Assembly: GCA_021790615.1 (NCBI GenBank)
Contig: JAJYGW010000094.1
Span: forward strand, 1-11,829
Source of the DNA: Actinomycetes bacterium
GTDB lineage: Bacteria; Actinomycetota; Acidimicrobiia; Acidimicrobiales; JAKAOS01
Length of the DNA: 11,829 nucleotides
Direction of reading: 5' to 3'
Shown: positions 6,275 through 11,829 of the stretch, one piece after another
Layout: each line of letters opens with the position of its first letter
How positions within the stretch are numbered: the first letter of the stretch is position 1
Notes under the pieces: generated by a model
Told to the model about the DNA's origin: nothing
What the model saw: only the letters and a program-made list of their open reading frames with translations
Database searches by the model: none
Made by a program: the position numbers and the translations under genes

Positions 6275-6454
6275 CGACCGGGTGCCAGAGCGTCGCCTGC
6301 CCCCCTGCCGACGAGGGACAAGCGGGCCCCTCGAGCCGAGATGCCCTGACGAATCGCCACGTCCACGGCCGCTCGGTCAGGTGCGACGCCGAGTGGTGCG
6401 CCGGAGCTGGCGAAGCCGACGGCACCTCGCGTCTCGCCGGGGCCGGACCGTCGG
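6275..6454. terminator. Convergent intergenic region with hairpins, probable transcription end zone
   Basis: No gene is supported between the methyltransferase stop and the dxs stop. A 9-bp stem with two G-U pairs (6368-6376 with 6389-6397) and an inverted repeat CCGACGG/CCGTCGG (6416-6422 with 6448-6454) are visible. The latter directly abuts the dxs stop on the minus strand. Neither has a T-tract. Their position between two convergent genes makes a bidirectional termination role plausible but unproven. Confidence 0.3.
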
Positions 6455-8380
6455 TCAGGGGGCGTCGACCTCCGCGGCATGGCAGGCCGCGAGCACCGAG
6501 GCCGCGATCCCGGGCGGGTCGAGACCGAGGCGGCCGAGGATGAGGTCGGGCTTGGCCTGCGCGAGGTAGGTGGCGGGGATCCCGAGGTGCACGACGTGGG
6601 GGAGGCGGCGGCGACCGCCTCGCTCCGTCATCGCATCGAGCAGCCAGGACCCCGCTCCCCCGACCTTCAACCCATCCTCGACGGTCAGCACGACCTCGTG
6701 GCGGAGCGCGTCATCGAGCATCGCCGGGTCGGCCGGGCGGACGACGCGGACATCCCAGACGGTCGCGTCGACACCCTCGTCGGCGAGGAGTCGAGCCGCT
6801 GCAGCGGCTCGCGCCACCATCTTGCCGACCGCGAGGAGGCAGACCTGACCACTCCCGGCGCGCACGAGTCGCGCCTGGAGCCCCTTCCCCACCTCGTCCG
6901 GCGCGACCGCAGGCGAGGGGGTCTTCGGGAAGCGGATCGAGGCAGGGCCGTCGAGACCGAGGGCGGCTTCGAGCATGACCGGAACCTCGGCAGCCGAGGA
7001 GGGCGCGAAGACCGTCATCCCGGGGATCGCGAGCATCTGGGCGAGGTCGAGGACGCCGTGGTGGGAAGGACCGTCGTCACCCGTGATACCCGCCCGGTCG
7101 AGCACCAGCACGACCGGGAGGCCGTGCAGGCCCACGTCCAGGTTCGCCTGGTCGAAGGCCCTGCTGAGGAAGGTCGCGTAGACGGCGACGACGGGCTTCA
7201 GCCCCGCCATGGCCATGCCGGCGGCGGCGGTGACCGCGTGCTGCTCGGCGATCCCGACGTCGAGGAATCGGTCTGGGAAGCTGGCCTTGAAGGGGAGGAG
7301 CCCTGTCGGCCCGGGCATGGCCGCGGTGATGGCGACGACGCGGGGATCCGCCTCACCGGCAGCGAGGAGCGCAGCCGTGAACGCGTCGGTGTAGGAGACC
7401 TCGCGGGTCGCCGATCCCGTGCTCGTCGGAAGGGGCGCAGCTGCGACCTTCAGGTCGTGGAGACACTGGACCTCGTCCTCCTCCGCCGGCGCATAGCCGC
7501 GGCCCTTGTGCGTGAGCACGTGGACCACGATCGGCCCGGGCCAGTCGGCTGCGTTCGCGAGGGCGGACTCGACCGCGCCCACATCGTGCCCGTCGAGCGG
7601 TCCCGTGTAGCGCACCCCGAGCGCCTCGAAGAACACATGGGGCTCGATCACCTCGCGGATGGCCGAGGTGAGGCCGAGCAGGCTCGTCGTGGCGATGCCG
7701 CCCACGGCGGGGAGCTCCGAGAGCAGCTGCTTGATGCGACCCCGGGCCGAGGTGTACGCGGGGTTGAGCCGGAGACGGGTCAGGCTCTCCGACAGGCGGG
7801 AGACGGTGGGGGCGTAGGAACGCCCGTTGTCGTTGAGCACGATGACGACGCGCCGCCCCGAGTGACCCAGGTTGTTGAGGGCTTCGTAGGCCATCCCGCC
7901 CGTGAGGGCACCGTCGCCCACCACGGCGACGACCCGCCGGTGCTCGGCGGGGACGCCCTCCGTCCGACCGGCCGCAGGCTCCCAGCCCAGCTCGAGCGCG
8001 GTAGCGAGGCCGTGCGCGTAGGAGAGGATCGTCGACGCGTGGGAGTTCTCCACCCAGTCGTGGGGTGACTCTGCACGCCTGGGGTAGCCCGAGAGCCCAC
8101 CGTCCTGGCGCAGCATGGCGAAGCCCTCTCGCCTGCCGGTGAGCAGCTTGTGGACGTAGGCCTGGTGGCCGGTGTCCCAGAGGATGAGATCCCGCGGGGA
8201 GGAGAAGACGCGATGCAGCGCGAGCGTCAGCTCCACCGCCCCGAGGTTGGACCCGAGGTGGCCCCCCGTCCGGGAGACCGCGTCGACGATGAACGCTCGG
8301 ATCTCCCCGGCAAGGGTGTCCAGCTCCGAGAGGGTCAACCGACGAAGGTCGGCGGGGCACTCCACGGTCTCCAGGATCAT
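6455..8380 (-). CDS. dxs: 1-deoxy-D-xylulose-5-phosphate synthase
   Basis: A 641-aa thiamine-diphosphate enzyme that condenses pyruvate and glyceraldehyde 3-phosphate to DXP, the first and flux-controlling step of the MEP isoprenoid pathway. Full family length. It has GGHLGSNLG (39-47), the ThDP/Mg motif GDGALTGG (155-162) with NDNGRS (183-188), the catalytic glutamate in DVGIAEQHA (Glu379), the DRAGITGDDGPSHHG segment (428-442), and the C-terminal transketolase domain. ATG at 8380 gives the usual short N-terminus (MILETVECPADLRRL). It overlaps the stop of a six-codon upstream ORF as ATGA, so its translation may be coupled. It is divergent from crtY and shares a ~60-bp promoter region with it, which ties precursor supply to carotenoid synthesis. 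A single dxs copy cannot be confirmed from this window. Confidence 0.96.
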   Translation of the reverse strand: MILETVECPADLRRLTLSELDTLAGEIRAFIVDAVSRTGGHLGSNLGAVELTLALHRVFSSPRDLILWDTGHQAYVHKLLTGRREGFAMLRQDGGLSGYPRRAESPHDWVENSHASTILSYAHGLATALELGWEPAAGRTEGVPAEHRRVVAVVGDGALTGGMAYEALNNLGHSGRRVVIVLNDNGRSYAPTVSRLSESLTRLRLNPAYTSARGRIKQLLSELPAVGGIATTSLLGLTSAIREVIEPHVFFEALGVRYTGPLDGHDVGAVESALANAADWPGPIVVHVLTHKGRGYAPAEEDEVQCLHDLKVAAAPLPTSTGSATREVSYTDAFTAALLAAGEADPRVVAITAAMPGPTGLLPFKASFPDRFLDVGIAEQHAVTAAAGMAMAGLKPVVAVYATFLSRAFDQANLDVGLHGLPVVLVLDRAGITGDDGPSHHGVLDLAQMLAIPGMTVFAPSSAAEVPVMLEAALGLDGPASIRFPKTPSPAVAPDEVGKGLQARLVRAGSGQVCLLAVGKMVARAAAAARLLADEGVDATVWDVRVVRPADPAMLDDALRHEVVLTVEDGLKVGGAGSWLLDAMTERGGRRRLPHVVHLGIPATYLAQAKPDLILGRLGLDPPGIAASVLAACHAAEVDAP

Positions 8381-8397
8381 CGCAGGCCCAGCTCCAT
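8377..8397 (-). CDS. Six-codon upstream ORF (MELGLR) overlapping the dxs start
   Basis: On the minus strand, ATG at 8397-8395 opens a six-residue frame whose TGA (8379-8377) overlaps the dxs ATG as ATGA. A TACCGT -10 hexamer ends exactly 6 nt before this ATG, so the mRNA would start at it. It may be a leader peptide feeding ribosomes to dxs. Alternatively the GGAG inside it is simply the dxs ribosome site, 11 nt before the dxs ATG. Too short for coding statistics. Confidence 0.35.
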   Translation of the reverse strand: MELGLR

Positions 8398-8403
8398 GTC
8401 TCC

Positions 8404-8432
8404 ACGGTAGCCCCCGACCGGCCAGTGGTCAG
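8404..8432 (-). promoter_or_regulatory. Promoter for dxs
   Basis: On the minus strand, CTGACC (8432-8427; four of six match TTGACA) and TACCGT (8409-8404) are separated by exactly 17 bp. They place the transcription start near 8397, at the upstream ORF ATG. This is the best sigma-70-like promoter in the window. Its -35 lies in the region that would also serve crtY on the other strand. Confidence 0.5.
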
Positions 8433-8446
8433 GACGGCGTGCCGCC

Positions 8447-8452
8447 TACGCT
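8447..8452 (+). promoter_or_regulatory. -10 element for crtY, divergent from dxs
   Basis: TACGCT at 8447-8452 ends 6 nt before the ATC codon at 8459. It is the same hexamer and spacing as before yedK (TACGCT-GCGGGC-ATG there, TACGCT-GCTCGC-ATC here). The -35 region is poor (AGTGGT at 17-bp spacing). The start would be leaderless. Confidence 0.45.
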
Positions 8453-8458
8453 GCTCGC

Positions 8459-8491
8459 ATCGCCATCGACCACTTCCAGTACCTCGCGCTC
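8459..8491 (+). other. Probable unannotated N-terminus of crtY beginning at a non-canonical ATC codon
   Basis: In frame with crtY, these 11 codons read IAIDHFQYLAL and complete the first transmembrane helix. Actinobacterial lycopene cyclases of this kind typically start with M-x-H-F-Q-Y-L, which aligns to this stretch. No ATG, GTG or TTG occurs in frame between the stop TAG at 8408-8410 and ATG 8492. Either ATC (8459 or 8465) initiates, or one base is wrong or mutated (8461 C for G would restore ATG). Confidence 0.5.
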
Positions 8492-9277
8492 ATGGGGCTC
8501 TGCGTGCTCGGGACGCTCCCGCTCGAGGTGGCCGGGGCTCGGGTCTGGCGGCGGCCGGCTCGGCTGGCACTCGCGGTTCTCCCGGTCACCGTCCTGTTTT
8601 CCTGCTGGGACGCGCTCTCCATCCACGAGGGCTGGTGGACCTACAGCCCCCGCTACACCACGGGCGTCGACCTCCCTGGACACCTCCCGATCGAAGAAGT
8701 CGTGTTCTTCCTGGTCATCCCGCTGTGCGCCCTGCTCACGCTCGAGTCCGTGCGCCGCATGCTCGGAGACGGCGACACCGGCCGGTCCGGTCCCGCAGGG
8801 TCCGAGGCGGCCGAGCGCGACCGCGGCCTCGCGGGTGCGGCCAACCGGGGCCAGGTCGTGGGGTCGCTCCGGCCCGGGCTGGCCGCGGCGCTCCTCGGTG
8901 CTGGCGTGGCCGCCGAGCTCGCGCTCGCCACGCTCGCGCCGCGAGGCTTTCCCGTCTACACGGTGAGCGCCGCTGCCGGCGTCGTGGTCGTCGTCGTGCT
9001 CGAGGTCGGCGCCGCGCACAGCGGGCTCTTCCGCCAGCGCGCCTACTGGATCTCGATCGCCATCGTCATCGCCTTCCAGATTCCCGTCGACGGCTGGCTC
9101 ACGAAGCTCTCGGCACCGATCGTGCTCTACTCGCCGGCACACTTCCTCGGGCTGCGCTTCCCGTGGGACATCCCCCTCGCGGACTTCGCCTACGGCTTTG
9201 CCCTGGTGACGCTCGCCCTCCTGGGCTGGGAGCGCGCAGGGCGGGTCCGGGGGCACGGGGATAAGCTGGAAGCGTGA
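8492..9277 (+). CDS. crtY: Fused CrtYcd-type lycopene cyclase (membrane protein)
   Basis: Carries two tandem lycopene-cyclase domains in one chain, corresponding to the CrtYc and CrtYd subunits of other actinobacteria. It converts linear lycopene to beta-carotene in the membrane. The ATG-bounded form has 261 aa; about 11 more residues upstream (from 8459) probably belong to it. Domain 1 contains the conserved acidic motif LPIEEVVFFLV (65-75) and the WTYSPRYTTG segment (49-58). Domain 2 has WDIPLADFAYGF (225-236). A charged linker (about 92-122) separates the domains. In the second motif the usual PVED reads PLAD (Ala230), losing one of two acidic residues. The stop overlaps the crtZ start (GTGA), so the pair is translationally coupled. 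Beta-ring specificity is inferred from the adjacent hydroxylase. Confidence 0.88.
   Translation: MGLCVLGTLPLEVAGARVWRRPARLALAVLPVTVLFSCWDALSIHEGWWTYSPRYTTGVDLPGHLPIEEVVFFLVIPLCALLTLESVRRMLGDGDTGRSGPAGSEAAERDRGLAGAANRGQVVGSLRPGLAAALLGAGVAAELALATLAPRGFPVYTVSAAAGVVVVVVLEVGAAHSGLFRQRAYWISIAIVIAFQIPVDGWLTKLSAPIVLYSPAHFLGLRFPWDIPLADFAYGFALVTLALLGWERAGRVRGHGDKLEA
9262..9267 (+). promoter_or_regulatory. Possible internal -10 element for crtZ
   Basis: TAAGCT at 9262-9267, inside the crtY 3' end, ends 6 nt before the crtZ GTG. That is the same spacing as at yedK, crtY and the dxs upstream ORF. It could give a separate leaderless crtZ transcript. The intervening GGAAG may alternatively act as a weak ribosome site. 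Confidence 0.3.
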
Positions 9278-9819
9278 AGTCGCTCCTGATCGGTGCCGTT
9301 GCCTTCGCGGGGATGGAGCCGCTCACCGCGCTCGTGCACCGGCATGTCATGCACGGTGTCGGCTGGGTGCTCCACCGGAGCCACCACGAGGCGCAGGTCG
9401 CCAAGCTCGAGGCCAACGACGCCTACCCCGTGATGTTCGCCGGCGTCACGATGGTCGGTTTCGCGGCGGGCACGACGTTGCCGTCCCTCGCGTGGCTCGT
9501 CCCCACTGCGGTGGGTGTGACGTGCTACGGCGCCGCCTACGCGTTCGTGCACGACGTCTACACCCACGGGAGGCTCGGCCGGCTCCCGACGCTGCCCGTC
9601 CTCGAGTGGCTGAAGGAGTCCCACCGCATCCACCACCTCTACGGCGAGGCCCCCTACGGCATGCTCGTCCCCGTCGTACCGGCCCGCCTGCGACGCCGTG
9701 CCGAGGCGCTCCGCCACCAGGGAGCAGCCACGGACGAGTCGTTCAGCGAGGTCGGGGACGGTGAGGCAGGAGTCGTGGTCCCGCTGCGGCGGGACGCTCC
9801 CGTCAGCCAGGTCGGCTGA
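9274..9819 (+). CDS. crtZ: Beta-carotene hydroxylase (CrtZ, fatty-acid-hydroxylase superfamily)
   Basis: A 181-aa membrane di-iron hydroxylase that adds 3-hydroxyl groups to the beta rings of beta-carotene, giving cryptoxanthin and zeaxanthin. All four histidine clusters of the family are present: HRHVMH (22-27), HRSHH (34-38), HDVYTH (93-98) and HRIHH (117-121). Hydrophobic helices lie near 1-20, 52-70 and 72-90. The chain extends ~45 residues past the last functional segment with a charged tail; that tail is encoded partly by the 17 bp overlapping crtB. The GTG start overlaps the crtY stop by 4 bp. The opposite-strand neighbours crtB and crtI complete a zeaxanthin pathway except for GGPP synthase. 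Confidence 0.92.
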   Translation: MKSLLIGAVAFAGMEPLTALVHRHVMHGVGWVLHRSHHEAQVAKLEANDAYPVMFAGVTMVGFAAGTTLPSLAWLVPTAVGVTCYGAAYAFVHDVYTHGRLGRLPTLPVLEWLKESHRIHHLYGEAPYGMLVPVVPARLRRRAEALRHQGAATDESFSEVGDGEAGVVVPLRRDAPVSQVG

Positions 9820-10741
9820 CGAGGCGCAGGCCCGCTGCCGCCTTTCTCCAGCTCGCGACCCTCGCTCGCTGGCTGAAGACGTCGTAGCCCATCTCCTCGA
9901 CGCGGTCGAGGATGCCGGCGTAGAGGGTCCGCGCCGCAGCAATGCAACGCGCGGACACGGGGGGGAGGTGGGCAATGCCCTCGTCCGCCGAGTGGTAGTA
10001 GCTGCGGATGCGGTCGATCTCGAACCGGCAGAGCGCCACCCAGCCCGGGGTGACACGCCGGAGCTCGAGCGCCCGGTGCGCGTCGAACGCGGTCAGGTCC
10101 TCCTGGGGGAGGTACACCCGGCCCCGGCGGAGATCCTCCCCCACGTCCCTGAGGAAGTTCGTGAGCTGGAACGCGATGCCGAGATCTCTTGCCGGCCCGA
10201 ACGCCGCCGGACTGGTGGGCTCGAGGATCGGGAGCATCAGCTCGCCGATGACCGCCGCCGAGCCGTCCATGTAGTCACAGAGATCCTCGAAGCTCTGGTA
10301 GCTCGTGACCGAGAGGTCCATCGTCATCGACCGGAGGAAGCGCTGGAAGCCCTCACGGGGCAGGTCGAAGGCGCGGGCCGTGTGCACCACCGCCTTCAGG
10401 ACGAGGTCGTCGGAGCCCCCGGCATCGAGATCGGCGAAGAAGCGCTCGCCGTAGGCGCGAAGGGCCGCCTCGCGCTGGGCGAGCGGTGCCGGTCCGAGGT
10501 CGTCGACGATGTCGTCGGCGTAGCGGCAGAAGCCGTAGAGCGCGTGCACGTGGTGGCGCTTGACCGCTGGCAGGAGCCAGGTCGACCAGTAGTACGTGGA
10601 ACCGTAGGCCCGGTTGAGCTCGCGACAGCGCCGGTACGAGGCTTCGAGCGTGGGGGCTGCGGCCGAGCCCGAGCTCGGACGAGGGCTCGGGACCGGCGAG
10701 CTGGGAGCCAGTGGTCGGAGACGGGCGGGATTGCTCGTCAC
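9803..10741 (-). CDS. crtB: Phytoene synthase
   Basis: A 312-aa squalene/phytoene synthase-family enzyme that joins two GGPP molecules head to head to give 15-cis-phytoene, the first committed carotenoid step. Both aspartate-rich Mg-binding motifs are present: CRYADDIVDD (72-81) and LTNFLRDVGED (193-203), the latter followed by GRVYLPQEDL. The GTG start at 10741 overlaps the crtI stop as GTGA. Reading further upstream in this frame gives an Arg/Gly-rich chain antiparallel in character to crtI, so it was rejected. The first ~30 residues are a Pro/Ser/Ala-rich tail that may be disordered. Its 3' end overlaps the crtZ 3' end by 17 bp on the other strand. It is translated with crtI from one message. 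Confidence 0.94.
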   Translation of the reverse strand: MTSNPARLRPLAPSSPVPSPRPSSGSAAAPTLEASYRRCRELNRAYGSTYYWSTWLLPAVKRHHVHALYGFCRYADDIVDDLGPAPLAQREAALRAYGERFFADLDAGGSDDLVLKAVVHTARAFDLPREGFQRFLRSMTMDLSVTSYQSFEDLCDYMDGSAAVIGELMLPILEPTSPAAFGPARDLGIAFQLTNFLRDVGEDLRRGRVYLPQEDLTAFDAHRALELRRVTPGWVALCRFEIDRIRSYYHSADEGIAHLPPVSARCIAAARTLYAGILDRVEEMGYDVFSQRARVASWRKAAAGLRLVSRPG

Positions 10742-11829
10742 CGGCGCCACCGCCCCGGCCGCGGGCGCCGCCCCGCCGCCCACTCGGCGACCCGCTCGGC
10801 AGCGAGGCGGCCCGAGAGCAGGACCATCGGGACGCCGACGCCCGGGACGGTCCCGGACCCGACGAGCACCAGCCCGGGCACGCGTGCGTCGACGTTCGCC
10901 GGGCGGAACGGTCCGGTCTGGAAGAACCGGTGCGAGAGCGAGAAGGGCGTCCCACGCTCCATCCCCTGGCGCAGCCAGTCGAGGGGGTCCGTGAAGGACT
11001 CCACCTCGACCGTCGCTCCCTCGAGATAGCCGAGCCTGCGCACCCGCTGCTCGAGTCGGTCCCGCATCCACTCGCGCTGGTAGGCCCAGTCGATCCGCCC
11101 GTCGAGGTTCGGGACGGGCTCGAGGAAGTCGTACGCGTGGCCGCCCGGGGGGGCAAGGCTCGGCTCGGTCACGCTCGGCACGCTCACGAGGATGGACGGG
11201 TCGCGCATGGGCACCCCCTCGCGGAGGAGGGCCTCGAAGGACGGGGCCCAGTCCTCGCCGAAGTGGATGTTGTGATGCGCGGCACCTGGAGGGAGCGGTC
11301 CCCGGGCGCCGACGAGCCAGACGGCCGCCGATGGCGAGTACTCCCCCCGGCGAGCCACGAGCGGCGGGGCGAGCCCGTCGAGCAGGAGGCGGTAGACGAG
11401 CGGGAGATCCGGGTTCGCCACGACGCAGTCGACCTCGACCACCTCACCGGAGGCGAGCTCGACGCCGGTGACGGCGCCCCCGCGACCGGGCCGGCGCCGG
11501 ATTCGGGCGACGGGCGCCTCGAAGCGCAGCTCCGCTCCGCCGGCACGTGCCGCGTCGGCCAGCGCCTGGGGCAAGGCGTGCATCCCTCCCCTCGGGAGGT
11601 ACACACCCGCCACGGTGTCCATGTAGGTGATGACGCCGTAGACGGCGAGGGCCTCGAGGGGCGAGAGCCCCGCGTAGAGCGCCTGGAAGGAGAACAGACG
11701 CTGGAGGCGCGGATCGGCGAAGTACTCGGAGACGACGGACGAGAGCCGCCGGAGCGCCCCGGAGCGCACGAGCGCGAGGAGCGCGCCGGGCGAGGAGGCG
11801 AGGTCCGCCGGCGCGTCGAAGTTCCGGTC
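10738..11829 (-). CDS. crtI: Phytoene desaturase, C-terminal 363 residues (partial, runs off the window)
   Basis: The FAD-dependent CrtI enzyme desaturates phytoene stepwise to lycopene. The N-terminal Rossmann motif lies beyond base 11829. The visible frame is open to the edge, so the GTG at 11769 (visible residue 21) is internal, not the start. Recognisable parts are the SFQALYAGLSPLEA segment (47-60), YLPRGGMHALPQAL (77-90), typical of CrtI, and the C-terminal FAD-contact region LVLVGSGTVPGVGVP (about 320-334). The TGA at 10740-10738 overlaps the crtB start by 4 bp, so crtI-crtB is a coupled pair. The number of desaturation steps cannot be read from sequence; four (lycopene) is inferred from the presence of a cyclase. 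Confidence 0.93.
   Translation of the reverse strand, partial: DRNFDAPADLASSPGALLALVRSGALRRLSSVVSEYFADPRLQRLFSFQALYAGLSPLEALAVYGVITYMDTVAGVYLPRGGMHALPQALADAARAGGAELRFEAPVARIRRRPGRGGAVTGVELASGEVVEVDCVVANPDLPLVYRLLLDGLAPPLVARRGEYSPSAAVWLVGARGPLPPGAAHHNIHFGEDWAPSFEALLREGVPMRDPSILVSVPSVTEPSLAPPGGHAYDFLEPVPNLDGRIDWAYQREWMRDRLEQRVRRLGYLEGATVEVESFTDPLDWLRQGMERGTPFSLSHRFFQTGPFRPANVDARVPGLVLVGSGTVPGVGVPMVLLSGRLAAERVAEWAAGRRPRPGRWRR

Noticed and set aside
7795..7835. DXS motif NDNGRSYAPT differs from the E. coli-type NDNEMSIAPP.
   Set aside because: From memory this is the usual actinobacterial form of the motif, so it is not an anomaly.
6479..8068. Long open frame on the plus strand opposite dxs (529 codons).
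   Set aside because: Antisense shadow of a highly biased GC-rich gene. The translation is Arg/Gly/Asp/Val-rich without any fold pattern, while dxs on the other strand has every catalytic motif.
10663..10690. 8-bp inverted repeat CCGAGCCC/GGGCTCGG in the 5' coding part of crtB.
   Set aside because: Encodes the Pro/Ser/Ala linker; such GC-rich repeats are expected by codon bias, and no regulatory context supports a function.
9698..11029. 443-codon plus-strand frame opposite crtB and crtI.
   Set aside because: Low-complexity Arg/Glu-rich antisense translation; the minus strand carries intact crtB and crtI.
1..11829. Searched for tRNA, rRNA, CRISPR arrays, insertion sequences, attachment sites and toxin-antitoxin or defence genes.
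   Set aside because: None was found. All long stretches are explained by the metabolic and transport genes listed, and composition is uniform, with no sign of a recently acquired island.

Overview
The window is very GC-rich DNA (third codon positions almost all G or C) with tightly packed genes and frequent GTG or TTG starts. This, with actinobacterial-type single-chain lycopene cyclase and DXS sequences, points to a high-GC actinomycete. An Acidimicrobiia-like lineage is my guess, but nothing in the sequence proves the class. No rRNA, tRNA, CRISPR array, insertion sequence or phage gene is visible.

Region 1 (1-3281, plus strand) is a binding-protein-dependent ABC importer of the ferric-iron FbpABC type. 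It holds the last 27 residues of a probable substrate-binding protein, a strong intercistronic hairpin, a fused two-domain permease (606 aa) and an ATPase (414 aa) whose GTG start is fixed by a near-perfect Shine-Dalgarno. Region 2 (3282-4492) has a leader with a DtxR/IdeR-like half site and mutually exclusive hairpins. It is followed by a six-helix membrane protein with two ExxE motifs in an internal duplication (COG4280/FTR1-like) and, overlapping it by 8 bp, a 79-aa two-helix membrane protein. I infer a second metal-linked transport unit.

Region 3 (4493-6274, plus strand) carries an SRAP/YedK abasic-site DNA-protein crosslinking protein and a SpoU/TrmH-family RNA 2'-O-methyltransferase. 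Region 4 (6275-11829) is an isoprenoid and carotenoid locus. dxs (first step of the MEP pathway) lies on the minus strand and is divergent from a plus-strand pair crtY (fused CrtYcd-type lycopene cyclase) and crtZ (beta-carotene hydroxylase). That pair runs tail-to-tail, with a 17-bp overlap, into minus-strand crtB (phytoene synthase) and crtI (phytoene desaturase, cut by the window end). Together crtB, crtI, crtY and crtZ would take GGPP through phytoene, lycopene and beta-carotene to zeaxanthin. No GGPP synthase is in view.

Two expression styles coexist. The transport genes have clear Shine-Dalgarno sequences. yedK, crtY, crtZ and a six-codon upstream ORF before dxs instead each have a TANNNT -10-like hexamer ending exactly 6 nt before the start codon, as expected of leaderless mRNAs. 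For crtY that position is ATC rather than ATG, and the conserved N-terminus of the protein begins there. This is the most checkable oddity of the window, together with the putative metal permease pair at 3499-4492.
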